A DNA stretch of 7,231 nt from Treponema sp. (GTDB lineage: Bacteria; Spirochaetota; Spirochaetia; Treponematales; Breznakiellaceae), in assembly GCA_031278025.1 (NCBI GenBank), contig JAITLF010000243.1, positions 1 to 7,231 on the forward strand, read 5' to 3'. Below the pieces are notes generated by a model, which worked only from the letters and a program-made list of their open reading frames with translations, was not told the origin of the DNA and searched no databases. Made by a program: the position numbers and the translations under genes. Shown here piece after piece: positions 1-6,065 of the stretch (the first letter of the stretch is position 1; each line of letters opens with the position of its first letter).

Positions 1-9
1 TTACTTTGC

Positions 10-82
10 GGACAGACCTTGCATTTGCTCCCGTTTTGTACCAAAACGGTGCGCAAAATGCCTGTTTTAAGGTAGTCTGTCC
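10..82. repeat. Long imperfect hairpin, MITE-like or IS-end-like
   Basis: Three nested stems can be read directly. GGACAGAC (10-17) pairs with GTCTGTCC (75-82), followed by CTT/AAG after a 3-base bulge. GCATTTGC (21-28) pairs with GCAAAATGC (53-61) with one bulged A. CCGTTTTG (31-38) pairs with CAAAACGG (42-49) across a 3-base loop. No coding sequence is visible inside it. Such a short, fully folding unit with inverted ends resembles a miniature inverted-repeat element or the terminal part of an insertion sequence, but no transposase is present here and the family is not identified. Confidence 0.55.
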
Positions 83-109
83 ATAATGTGTCTACATTAT
101 GGACAGACT
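74..109. repeat. Perfect 16-bp inverted repeat with 4-base loop
   Basis: The arm at 74-89 (AGTCTGTCCATAATGT) is the exact reverse complement of 94-109, with loop 90-93. Its left arm contains the GTCTGTCC that also closes the hairpin at 10-82, so the two structures exclude each other on a single strand. GGACAGAC occurs at 10-17 and 101-108 in direct orientation and once inverted at 75-82. The right edge (about 109-111) is where surface-protein-like coding sequence begins, which suggests an element boundary. There is no T-run, so it is not a standard terminator. Confidence 0.65.
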
Positions 110-110
110 C

Positions 111-487
111 TAATTATAGCTCTGGCTCCAACGGCGGCGCTGTGTTTGTCTATCCTAATACCTCCGGCGGCAGCGCTACGTTCACTATGAACGGTGGAAC
201 CATTACCAACAATACGGACCGCTCAGGCGGCGGCGGGGTGAACGTAAGTGCTGGTAGGTTCACCATGAGCGGCGGAACCATTACCAACAATGAGACCGAC
301 GGGAATGGCGGCGGGGTGTATGTGAGCGGGAATGGGGGGCGGAATCTTCCACCTTGTTTCCCCCGCCGTATCCGGCAGTATCAACAGCAACACCGCCCAA
401 AGCACCAACGCCGCGGACGGCCCTCAGGTTTACGTTGACACCGGAGGAACCTTCACCGTTAACGGCTCGACCGGAACCACTTATTAG
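111..487 (+). pseudogene. 3' remnant of repeat-rich beta-helix-like surface protein, frameshifted
   Basis: The reading frame holds Gly/Thr/Asn-rich repeats typical of bacterial adhesin-like or right-handed beta-helix surface proteins. FTMNGGTITNN (from 181) and FTMSGGTITNN (from 259) are 78 bases apart, and each is followed by a GGGV-V motif; GGAVFV occurs near the left end. The 18 bases ggaaccattaccaacaat are identical in both units. Upstream, the frame runs into the inverted repeat and a TAG at 73-75. The nearest start, GTG at 88, lies inside the hairpin with no visible ribosome binding site, so the true 5' end is missing. At the six-G run 334-339 the frame must shift: removing one G joins it to a downstream frame ending VYVDTGGTFTVNGSTGTTY and a TAG at 485-487. 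I read this as a decayed gene. The exact family and any host-interaction role are unknown. Confidence 0.6.
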
Positions 488-505
488 GGCGCCGGGCGCC
501 TTTTT
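488..505 (+). terminator. Rho-independent terminator of the surface-protein remnant
   Basis: GGCGC (488-492), loop CGG, GCGCC (496-500), then TTTTT (501-505). It begins immediately after the TAG at 485-487. The stem is short but all G-C and the T-run is directly adjacent, the classic intrinsic terminator layout. Its position supports the view that the downstream frame ending at 487 was the original C terminus. Confidence 0.7.
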
Positions 506-560
506 CAGCGGGACCCGCTCGCAGGCACGGCGTAGGCCGTGTGGATGACTAATTCAGCAT

Positions 561-581
561 AGCGGAGGCCCGGCCTCCGCT
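561..581. repeat. Strong GC-rich hairpin
   Basis: AGCGGAGGC (561-569) pairs perfectly with GCCTCCGCT (573-581) across a 3-base loop. GCAT (557-560) and ATGC (584-587) can extend it past a 2-base bulge. No T-run follows on either strand, so it does not look like an intrinsic terminator. It may be a REP-like palindrome or part of a structured transcript. Confidence 0.6.
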
Positions 582-783
582 GTATGCCGCAGCCATTGTG
601 CCGGCTTTAGCCGGCGCCCTCCCGCCGAATCGGGGACTTCTTTTACAGCCCCAATGACCGCTCAAGGCCGGGCGGGGCTGCTTCTGTGTTCTCTCTTATA
701 CAGACCGCATAACGGAATGGGTCTCCGCGGAGCAAGCTTGGCAGGCGCCGCTTGCCTTGGGGTATTAAACCAGACTTTCGAAT

Positions 784-806
784 AAAACCACGGACCACAC
801 GGAAAA
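784..806 (-). repeat. Dispersed TCCGT-GTCCGTGGTT motif, copy 1
   Basis: Read on the minus strand, its core tccgtgtggtccgtggtt matches the copy at 3351-3368 in 15 of 18 positions. Relative to the copy at 869-886 it is inverted (15 of 18 paired), so 784-886 can form a long interrupted stem that encloses the smaller hairpin at 824-840. All three copies lie outside genes. Confidence 0.45.
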
Positions 807-811
807 TGGAG

Positions 812-840
812 AAAAAGCTGTAGGCATATTGAAACTATGC
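812..840 (-). terminator. Weak terminator candidate for the ABC operon
   Basis: Read on the minus strand, GCATA (840-836) and TATGC (828-824) form a 5-bp stem with a 7-base loop. A T-run (816-812) follows 7 bases later. The position, about 65 bases after the ATPase stop, is sensible, but the stem is short and the T-run is displaced. The call depends mostly on location. Confidence 0.25.
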
Positions 841-868
841 TGATTTTGTATCAATGCCGCTCATTAAA

Positions 869-886
869 TCCGTGCCGTCCGTGCTT
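869..886 (+). repeat. Dispersed TCCGT-GTCCGTGGTT motif, copy 2
   Basis: tccgtgccgtccgtgctt matches the copy at 3351-3368 in 15 of 18 positions and is the inverted partner of the copy at 784-806. It sits 18 bases beyond the stop of the ATPase gene. Confidence 0.4.
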
Positions 887-903
887 GTTATGCCGTGCGT
901 GAG

Positions 904-1662
904 TCAGGCTTCCTGAAAGCGGGAAAGGCGGGCGAGGAAAGAGCGGGTGCGTTCCAGGCGGGGATTGTCGATAAGTTCCGCGGGCGCTCCCTCCTCAATA
1001 AAAGCGCCGCCGTCCATAAAGAGCACCCGGTCGGCCACTTCGCGGGCAAAGGGAATTTCGTGGGTCACAATGACCATAGTCATTTTTTCAGATGCCAGAT
1101 TGCGGATAACTTTAAGAATATCCCCGGTCAGTTCAGGATCAAGGGCGCTGGTCGGCTCGTCGAAAAAAAGTACCTCCGGGTCAAGGGCAAGCGCCCTGGC
1201 GATGGACACCCGCTGCTGCTGGCCGCCTGAAAGCTCGAAAGGGTAGGCCTTTGCCTTGTCGGAAAGGCCCATTTTTTCAAGCAGCGCCGCCGCCCGGCCG
1301 GCGGCCGCTTCCTTTGTTCTGCGGAGCACGCGGACCTGGGCCTCGGTTATGTTCCGCTCCACGGAAAAGTGGGGAAAGAGATTAAAGTTCTGGAACACCA
1401 GCCCCACTTTGAGGCAGATTTCCCGCAGGGCCGCATCCGGCGCGTAACGGCCGTCTTTCACCATCTGTCTGCCGGTAAGGGTGATGCTGCCGCCGTCCAC
1501 CAGTTCCAGGTGGGTGATGCAGCGGAGCAGGGTAGACTTTCCCGAACCCGAAGGCCCGATGATCGCGGTCACTTCGCCCTGATTAACCGAGAACGAAATA
1601 TTTTTTAGGACTTCCAGTTTGTCGAAGGACTTTGAAATTCCCTCGACCTTGATTATTTCCAT
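904..1662 (-). CDS. Polar amino acid ABC transporter, ATP-binding protein
   Basis: This is the cytoplasmic ATPase that powers import by the neighbouring permease. At 252 aa it has the usual length of the GlnQ/HisP-type family (about 240-260). Walker A is GPSGSGKST at residues 36-44, the Q-loop FQNFNLFPH falls at 90-98, and the signature LSGGQQQR is at 144-151. Walker B is VLFFDEP at 164-170 with catalytic Glu169, the D-loop SALDPE follows, and the switch His is 201. All key residues are intact. The frame stays open to 1737, but ATG at 1662 (MEIIKVEG) matches the family N terminus and clears the permease gene by 37 bases. Upstream Met codons would overlap the permease. A GGCGGGGA stretch lies just ahead of the start. 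It is last in the operon. The exact amino acid cannot be read from this subunit. Confidence 0.93.
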   Translation of the reverse strand: MEIIKVEGISKSFDKLEVLKNISFSVNQGEVTAIIGPSGSGKSTLLRCITHLELVDGGSITLTGRQMVKDGRYAPDAALREICLKVGLVFQNFNLFPHFSVERNITEAQVRVLRRTKEAAAGRAAALLEKMGLSDKAKAYPFELSGGQQQRVSIARALALDPEVLFFDEPTSALDPELTGDILKVIRNLASEKMTMVIVTHEIPFAREVADRVLFMDGGAFIEEGAPAELIDNPRLERTRSFLARLSRFQEA

Positions 1663-1699
1663 GAGTCCCCGCCCGGATGCTTCGCGTATAACAGACGCC

Positions 1700-2401
1700 T
1701 TACACATAATAGGATAACTTTTGCTCACAGCGGGCAAACGCCACGGTAACCGCCCAGTTCATGACCAGATAGAACAGGCCCGCCATAAATATCGGCATGG
1801 TGGAAAACTCCCGCGCCGCGGCGTTCTGCGCGGCATGGAACAGTTCCGCCACGCCGATGACCTGGGCCAGCGCCGTGTCCTTTACCAGGGTGATGACCTC
1901 GTTGCCGGTGGCCGGCAGTATGCGCTTGATCACCTGGGGCAGGATGATCCTGCCGAATGTCTGCGAGCCGGTAAAGCCCAGCACCTTGGCCGCCTCGTAC
2001 TGCCCTCCGGGAATGGACTCGATACCCCCCCGGTAGATCTCCGCAAAGTAGGCGGCGTAATTGAGGGAAAAGGCGATGATCACCGCGGTAAAGCGGTTGT
2101 AGGAAAGAATAAACCTCAGCGTGTTCCAAAATCCCGGCGATGTAACCATGCCGGACAAACTGGTTTGCAAAAACGCGAGCAGGTACTTGGGCGCGAAGTA
2201 AATAAAGATAAGCTGCAGGATAAGGGGCGTGCCGCGTATGATCAGCAGATAGAACTTGACCAGGACGTTGACAGCCAGATTGCGCGACATCCGCCCAAAG
2301 GCGACAGGCAGTGCGAGGGGCAGGGAGAACAGCAGGGTGAGAAAGAACACCTCAAGGGACGTCCCCGCCCCGGTGAGCATTATGCCTATCAGCCGTGTCA
2401 T
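1700..2401 (-). CDS. Polar amino acid ABC transporter, permease (HisM/GlnP type)
   Basis: This inner-membrane channel subunit has 233 aa, normal for the family. A first hydrophobic segment spans about residues 14-35, RGTPLILQ (56-63) is the diagnostic HisMQ motif, and further membrane segments follow. The EAA loop, which contacts the ATPase, reads GGQYEAAKVLGF from about residue 132. The C terminus ends in a hydrophobic stretch and a basic tail. Only one permease gene occurs in the operon, so a homodimer is expected, as in GlnP-type systems. ATG at 2401 lies 9 bases after the binding-protein stop. The ribosome binding site is weak (an AGG about 15 bases upstream), which fits translational coupling to the preceding gene. 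Confidence 0.92.
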   Translation of the reverse strand: MTRLIGIMLTGAGTSLEVFFLTLLFSLPLALPVAFGRMSRNLAVNVLVKFYLLIIRGTPLILQLIFIYFAPKYLLAFLQTSLSGMVTSPGFWNTLRFILSYNRFTAVIIAFSLNYAAYFAEIYRGGIESIPGGQYEAAKVLGFTGSQTFGRIILPQVIKRILPATGNEVITLVKDTALAQVIGVAELFHAAQNAAAREFSTMPIFMAGLFYLVMNWAVTVAFARCEQKLSYYV

Positions 2402-2410
2402 TGCGCTATC

Positions 2411-3241
2411 TTACCTGGGAATAACGGAGATGTCGGCGCCCATCCATTTGGCGGTGATTTGAGCCACCGTTCCGTCTTTGGCCATTTCCAGCAGAGTCGC
2501 CCAGACCTTTTCCATCAGGGCCCTGTCGCCTTTGCGGAAGCCGATGCCGAACTCCTCTTCGCCCAGCCGGTCATTCAGGATGCGGAAGGGCTTTCCTGAG
2601 CGGTTGATGTTGTCGTTGGCGACTACCAGGTCGATGACGACCGCGTCAATGCCGCCCACGTCAAGGTCCATGAGCGCGGTGAGAAAGTCCCTGTACTCGA
2701 TCACTTCTTTCAGGCTGTTCTTGAATTCCGGAGCGTCGTCAATGGCGTCCACGGAACTGGAACCGGCCTGCGTTCCCGCTGTTTTTCCCGCGAGATCCCG
2801 CATGGTCTGCACCGGCGAATTCCCCTTCACCACGATTACCTGAGCGTTTTTCAGGTAAGGCGGGGTGTACAGCAGATTCTGTTTCCGCTCCTCGGTGATG
2901 GTAAAGCCGTTCCAGATACAGTCGATCTGCCCGGTGTTGAGTTCCTGTTCCTTGGCGTTCCAGTCAATAGGCTGCAGCGCCAGTTCAACTCCCAGCCGCC
3001 GGGTCACTTCTTTGGCCAGGTCCACATCGTAGCCGACGATCTCGTTGTTTTCGTTACGAAAACCCATAGGCGGGAACGAATCGTCCAGACCCAGGATGAA
3101 CTTTTTCTTGTCCAGGATGCTTTGCAGGGAATTATCCCCTCCGGCCGCGGCGCTTCCGGCGGAAGCGTCTTTTTTGCCGCCGGCGAACACCGTACCCGCC
3201 GCCGTCAGCACACAAAAGAGAACGATTGTGATTCTTTTCAA
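2411..3241 (-). CDS. Polar amino acid ABC transporter, substrate-binding protein
   Basis: This is a solute receptor of binding-protein family 3 (HisJ/GlnH/FliY type), 276 aa. It has an N-terminal signal peptide: KR, a hydrophobic core, and a likely signal peptidase I site after VFA at residue 20. No lipobox is seen, since the only nearby Cys (10) lies inside the hydrophobic core. A Ser/Ala/Gly linker follows, then the family pattern DDSFPPMGF (53-61) and GYDVDLA (70-76). ITEER ends at Arg119, the position that binds the ligand carboxylate in this family, and GTQAGSSS is at 156-163. The start is TTG at 3239-3241, chosen because a perfect GGAGG lies 6 bases upstream and the signal peptide begins there. 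It is first in the operon and divergent from lon. The ligand is probably a polar amino acid, identity unknown. Confidence 0.93.
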   Translation of the reverse strand: MKRITIVLFCVLTAAGTVFAGGKKDASAGSAAAGGDNSLQSILDKKKFILGLDDSFPPMGFRNENNEIVGYDVDLAKEVTRRLGVELALQPIDWNAKEQELNTGQIDCIWNGFTITEERKQNLLYTPPYLKNAQVIVVKGNSPVQTMRDLAGKTAGTQAGSSSVDAIDDAPEFKNSLKEVIEYRDFLTALMDLDVGGIDAVVIDLVVANDNINRSGKPFRILNDRLGEEEFGIGFRKGDRALMEKVWATLLEMAKDGTVAQITAKWMGADISVIPR

Positions 3242-3247
3242 TTAATT

Positions 3248-3252
3248 CCTCC
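3248..3252 (-). promoter_or_regulatory. Ribosome binding site fixing a TTG start
   Basis: On the minus strand GGAGG is followed by AATTAA and then the TTG initiation codon of the binding-protein gene. An ATG just upstream (TTATGGAGG) is in another frame, so TTG is the only well-placed start. Confidence 0.8.
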
Positions 3253-3276
3253 ATAAAGTTGATAAAAACCTTTAAC

Positions 3277-3305
3277 AAAATACCGTAATTTCCGCCTCTG
3301 CGCAA
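3277..3305 (-). promoter_or_regulatory. Promoter candidate for the amino acid ABC operon
   Basis: On the minus strand TTGCGC (3305-3300) and TATTTT (3282-3277) are separated by 17 bases, about 35 bases before the TTG start. The hexamers match the sigma-70 consensus only partly (3/6 and 4/6). A small hairpin (CCTCT 3295-3299 / AGAGG 3305-3309) overlaps the -35 region. No known riboswitch fits in the short leader. Confidence 0.4.
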
Positions 3306-3350
3306 GAGGGCGAAAATTCCTTGCGGAATCTTCATTCTTTTTTTCTTTTG

Positions 3351-3368
3351 TCCGTCCTGTCCGTGGTT
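3351..3368 (+). repeat. Dispersed TCCGT-GTCCGTGGTT motif, copy 3
   Basis: tccgtcctgtccgtggtt lies in the divergent region between the ABC operon and lon. It is related to the copies at 784-806 (minus strand) and 869-886, each matching at 15 of 18 positions. A dispersed intergenic repeat is more likely than an operator, because the other copies are not at promoters. Confidence 0.4.
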
Positions 3369-3390
3369 AAATGTAAAACCCCTGGATTCC

Positions 3391-3419
3391 TTGCCTTTCT
3401 CCGGTTTTTTTGCGATATT
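3391..3419 (+). promoter_or_regulatory. Promoter candidate for lon
   Basis: TTGCCT (3391-3396) and GATATT (3414-3419) are spaced by exactly 17 bases, each matching the sigma-70 consensus at 4 of 6 positions. Transcription from here would give a leader of roughly 85 bases including the small ORF at 3437. No CIRCE element (TTAGCACTC / GAGTGCTAA) was found, so HrcA-type heat-shock control is not indicated. Confidence 0.4.
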
Positions 3420-3436
3420 TAGTAAGGAGGGAAGTC

Positions 3437-3493
3437 TTGTGTTCGCGGTTTGAGGCGCTTGCGCTGAAGGCGGCGCATTTCCCCAATCATTAA
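3437..3493 (+). CDS. Possible 18-codon leader ORF upstream of lon
   Basis: An AAGGAGG Shine-Dalgarno sequence (3424-3430) sits 6 bases before TTG at 3437. From there an 18-codon frame (MCSRFEALALKAAHFPNH) runs to TAA at 3491-3493, ending 18 bases before the lon ATG. A GTG at 3439 is also well spaced but would give only 4 codons. This Shine-Dalgarno is stronger than the one of lon itself (AAAGGCGGA), so ribosomes may load here first and help or limit lon translation. It may equally be a chance match, since the start codon is non-ATG and the frame is very short. It matches no leader peptide known to me. Confidence 0.3.
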   Translation: MCSRFEALALKAAHFPNH

Positions 3494-3511
3494 AACCAAA
3501 GGCGGAACTCA

Positions 3512-6010
3512 ATGTCAGACCAAAGCGTAGTACCCATAGATCAGATTTTACCCAACAAACTGCCCCTGGTGGCCCTGATGGGCCGGCCGATTTTTCCGGG
3601 GATTTTTACCCCCATCATGATCGGAAATCCCGCCGACGTGAAGGTGGTCGATGACGCCGTTGCCGGGGATGCCCTCGTGGGGCTGGTGATGCTGTTCAAC
3701 GAGACGGAGACCCCGGCCATCGGCGACCTGCACAAGGTGGGGACCGTGGCCAAGATCGTCAAAAAAATCAACCTGCCCGACGGCGGGGTGAATATTTTTA
3801 TCTCCACGCTCAAGCGTTTCAAGATCAAAAAAACCCTGCACTCCGCCAACCCCATTGTGGCCGCTGTGGAGTACCTTGAGGAAGAGGAAGACGAAACGAG
3901 CACGGTGAAGGCCCTGACCCGCGCGCTCATTTCCGAGATGAAACAGATCTCCGAGAACAACCCCCTCTTTTCCGAGGAAATGCGGCTCAACATGATCAAC
4001 ATCGACCATCCCGGAAAAATTGCCGATTTTATCGCCAGCATCCTCAATATCGACAAAGCCGAACAGCAGAAGATCCTGGAGGTTCTCAATGTCCGCAAGC
4101 GGATGGAACAGGTCCTGGTATTCATCAAAAAGGAACAAGAACTGCTGCGGATCCAGAAAAAGATCCAGAAGGAGATAAACGAAAAAATTGAAAAGTCCCA
4201 ACGGGATTATTTTCTCAAGGAGGAACTGAAGGCGATAAAAGGCGAGCTGGGCATGACCACCGATGCCAAAAGTTCCGAATACCAGCGTTTTAAGGAAAAG
4301 CTGGAAACTTTTAAGTTTGAGGGGGAAATCAAGGAGACGGTAGAGCTGGAGCTGGAGAAGTTCAATCTGATGGACCCCAACTCGGCGGAATTCATCGTAA
4401 CCCGGAATTACCTGGACGTAATTGCAAGCCTCCCCTGGCATCATCCGGTCCCGGAACAGCTGGATCTCCGCAAGGCGACGGATATTCTGGAAAAGGATCA
4501 TTACGGCCTCAGCGATGTAAAAAACCGTATTGTGGAATATCTGGCGGTACGAAAGCTCCGGAAGGATCTGCCCGCCAAGGGCATTCCCGCGGGATCCATT
4601 ATCTGCCTGGTGGGCCCTCCCGGAGTGGGCAAGACCTCCCTGGGCCGGTCCGTGGCCCGGGCCCTGGGGAAACAGTTTTTCCGTTTTTCCGTGGGGGGCA
4701 TGCGGGATGAGGCGGAGATCAAGGGCCACCGGCGCACCTACATTGGAGCCATGCCGGGGAAGATCATCCAGGGTCTCAAAATAGTTAAGGTGAAGGATCC
4801 GGTATTTATGATCGACGAAATTGACAAAATGGGGGCAAGCTACCAGGGCGATCCCTCCAGCGCCCTGCTGGAAGCTCTGGACCCGGAACAGAACAGCAGT
4901 TTCCGGGACCATTACCTGGACCTTCCCTTTGACGCTTCTCAGATCTTCTTTATTCTTACCGCCAATACCCTGGATACCATTCCCTCACCCCTCCTGGACC
5001 GGATGGAGATTATCCAGCTCCCCGGTTATATCGATACGGAAAAGCTGGAAATTGCCAAGCACTACCTTATCCCCAAGAGCCTTGAGAAAAACGGCCTCAG
5101 AAAAAATCAGGTCCGGTATTCCCAGGAATCCCTTCTCCACATTGCCAACGGCTATGCCCGGGAAGCGGGGGTGCGGAATTTTGAAAAGAATCTGGACAAG
5201 ATCCACCGTAAGCTGGCAAAGGTGCTGGTTGAAGCCGGTGAGGCGGAGGAAGCCGCCGCCGCAAAGAAGGCCGACCACAAAAAAGCCGGCAAGGCCGAAA
5301 CGGTAAAGGCGGCCAGGACGGAAGAAAAGAAAAAAGCAAAAGACGGCAAGGCCCCTGATGCCGTTCCCCGGATGGTGGGGGGCAGGTTTCAGGTGGATAA
5401 GAAGCTGATAGAAACCTACCTGGGGAAGCCCGCCTTCCCCGAGGATATGGTAAAACGGGCGGACCGGCCGGGGATGTCGGTAGGTCTTGCCTGGACCAGC
5501 ATGGGCGGGGATACCCTGGTGATTGAGGCCATCTCGGTGCCGGGCAAGGAGGGCTTTACCTTGACGGGAAAGATGGGGGACACGATGAAAGAAAGCGCCG
5601 CCATCGCCTTGAGTTGTGCCCGCAAACTGGCGCTGGAGAACTACGGTCTTTCGGGGGAATGGTTCGAAAAGCACCGGATCCATCTCCATATCCCCGAAGG
5701 GGCCACTCCCAAAGACGGTCCCTCCGCGGGGATCACTATGGCCACGGCGCTGCTCTCCCTGATGCGGAACAAAACCATCGCCGGCCACATGGTGATGACC
5801 GGGGAGCTTTCCCTAACCGGACAGGTTCTTCCCATTGGGGGCCTTAAAGAGAAGACCATTGCCGCCCGGCGCAATAAGGCGAAACACATCATCATACCTA
5901 AACAGAACCTGCGGGATTTGGACGAGATCCCCGAGCATGTCAAGAAGGGAATCGCCTTTCATCCCGTGGATCGCTTTGAAGAAGTGCTGGCCTTGGCGCT
6001 GCCGGGTTAA
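3512..6010 (+). CDS. lon: ATP-dependent Lon protease (S16 family)
   Basis: This cytoplasmic AAA+ protease degrades misfolded and regulatory proteins. It has 832 aa, compared with 784 in E. coli. The N-terminal LAN substrate-binding domain covers about residues 15-190, starting LPLVALMGRPIFPG. A long helical, charged segment (about 195-250) includes YFLKEELKAIKGELG at 233-247. The AAA+ module has Walker A GPPGVGKT at 368-375 (Lys374), Walker B FMIDEID with Asp435/Glu436, sensor-1 Asn485 and the sensor-2-region motif AREAGVRNFEK with Arg555. The protease domain (about 640-832) carries PKDGPSAG with catalytic Ser738 and GGLKEK with Lys781, 43 residues apart as in E. coli (679/722). A Lys/Ala/Glu-rich stretch (about 576-621) is inserted between the ATPase and protease domains. 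The ATG at 3512 follows AAAGGCGGA. All catalytic residues are intact, so an active enzyme is expected. Confidence 0.98.
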   Translation: MSDQSVVPIDQILPNKLPLVALMGRPIFPGIFTPIMIGNPADVKVVDDAVAGDALVGLVMLFNETETPAIGDLHKVGTVAKIVKKINLPDGGVNIFISTLKRFKIKKTLHSANPIVAAVEYLEEEEDETSTVKALTRALISEMKQISENNPLFSEEMRLNMINIDHPGKIADFIASILNIDKAEQQKILEVLNVRKRMEQVLVFIKKEQELLRIQKKIQKEINEKIEKSQRDYFLKEELKAIKGELGMTTDAKSSEYQRFKEKLETFKFEGEIKETVELELEKFNLMDPNSAEFIVTRNYLDVIASLPWHHPVPEQLDLRKATDILEKDHYGLSDVKNRIVEYLAVRKLRKDLPAKGIPAGSIICLVGPPGVGKTSLGRSVARALGKQFFRFSVGGMRDEAEIKGHRRTYIGAMPGKIIQGLKIVKVKDPVFMIDEIDKMGASYQGDPSSALLEALDPEQNSSFRDHYLDLPFDASQIFFILTANTLDTIPSPLLDRMEIIQLPGYIDTEKLEIAKHYLIPKSLEKNGLRKNQVRYSQESLLHIANGYAREAGVRNFEKNLDKIHRKLAKVLVEAGEAEEAAAAKKADHKKAGKAETVKAARTEEKKKAKDGKAPDAVPRMVGGRFQVDKKLIETYLGKPAFPEDMVKRADRPGMSVGLAWTSMGGDTLVIEAISVPGKEGFTLTGKMGDTMKESAAIALSCARKLALENYGLSGEWFEKHRIHLHIPEGATPKDGPSAGITMATALLSLMRNKTIAGHMVMTGELSLTGQVLPIGGLKEKTIAARRNKAKHIIIPKQNLRDLDEIPEHVKKGIAFHPVDRFEEVLALALPG

Positions 6011-6037
6011 CGGGTGCGGTCCGTGTACTGTCATGGG

Positions 6038-6065
6038 CTGCCCGGTAAATATTCAGAACCGGCAG
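6038..6065. terminator. Weak shared hairpin between convergent lon and permease genes
   Basis: CTGCCCGGT (6038-6046) pairs with ACCGGCAG (6058-6065), 8 bp with one bulged C and an 11-base loop. It lies in the 42-base gap between the two convergent genes and overlaps the last codons of the permease. No T-run follows on either strand, so intrinsic termination is doubtful. It may only protect 3' ends. Confidence 0.25.

Larger units (their letters stand above)
506..903. other. Gene-free region rich in GC inverted repeats
   Basis: No credible coding sequence is seen on either strand. Inverted repeats include 561-581, GCCGGC/GCCGGC at 600-605 and 610-615, CCCGCC (621-626) with GGCGGG (671-676) enclosing GGGG (632-635)/CCCC (649-652), and GCAAGC (732-737) with GCTTGC (750-755). 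It also holds two copies of a short dispersed motif (784-806 and 869-886). No tRNA, tmRNA or other known RNA was recognised. It separates the 3' ends of the surface-protein remnant and the ABC operon, so it is a convergent intergenic space. Decayed DNA or an unrecognised structured RNA are both possible. Confidence 0.5.

Noticed and set aside
181..291. CRISPR-like repeats
   Set aside because: The repeated 18 bases are in frame and encode a protein repeat (GTITNN). There are only two copies and no spacer pattern.
88..438. GTG at 88 as the true start of a 116-aa protein
   Set aside because: The codon is inside the loop-proximal arm of a perfect inverted repeat and has no Shine-Dalgarno. The frame also leaves the repeat pattern after the G6 run.
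1663..1737. Extended N terminus of the ABC ATPase from an ATG at 1737
   Set aside because: It would overlap the permease gene and add 25 residues without family similarity. MEIIKVEG at 1662 is the normal start.
1721..2599. Long plus-strand open frame (292 codons) opposite the ABC operon
   Set aside because: It is antisense to two clear genes, and its product is charged, Gly/His/Gln-rich and unlike any family.
2411..3241. Lipoprotein attachment of the binding protein
   Set aside because: The only Cys near the N terminus (residue 10) lies inside the hydrophobic core and lacks a lipobox. A signal peptidase I site after VFA fits better.
3242..3511. CIRCE heat-shock operator or amino acid riboswitch in front of lon or the ABC operon
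   Set aside because: No TTAGCACTC/GAGTGCTAA pair was found, and the ABC leader is too short for a riboswitch.
3548..4912. Long open frame (454 codons) on the minus strand opposite lon
   Set aside because: lon on the plus strand is unmistakable and full length. The antisense product has no recognisable domain and shows the composition expected of a shadow frame in GC-rich DNA.
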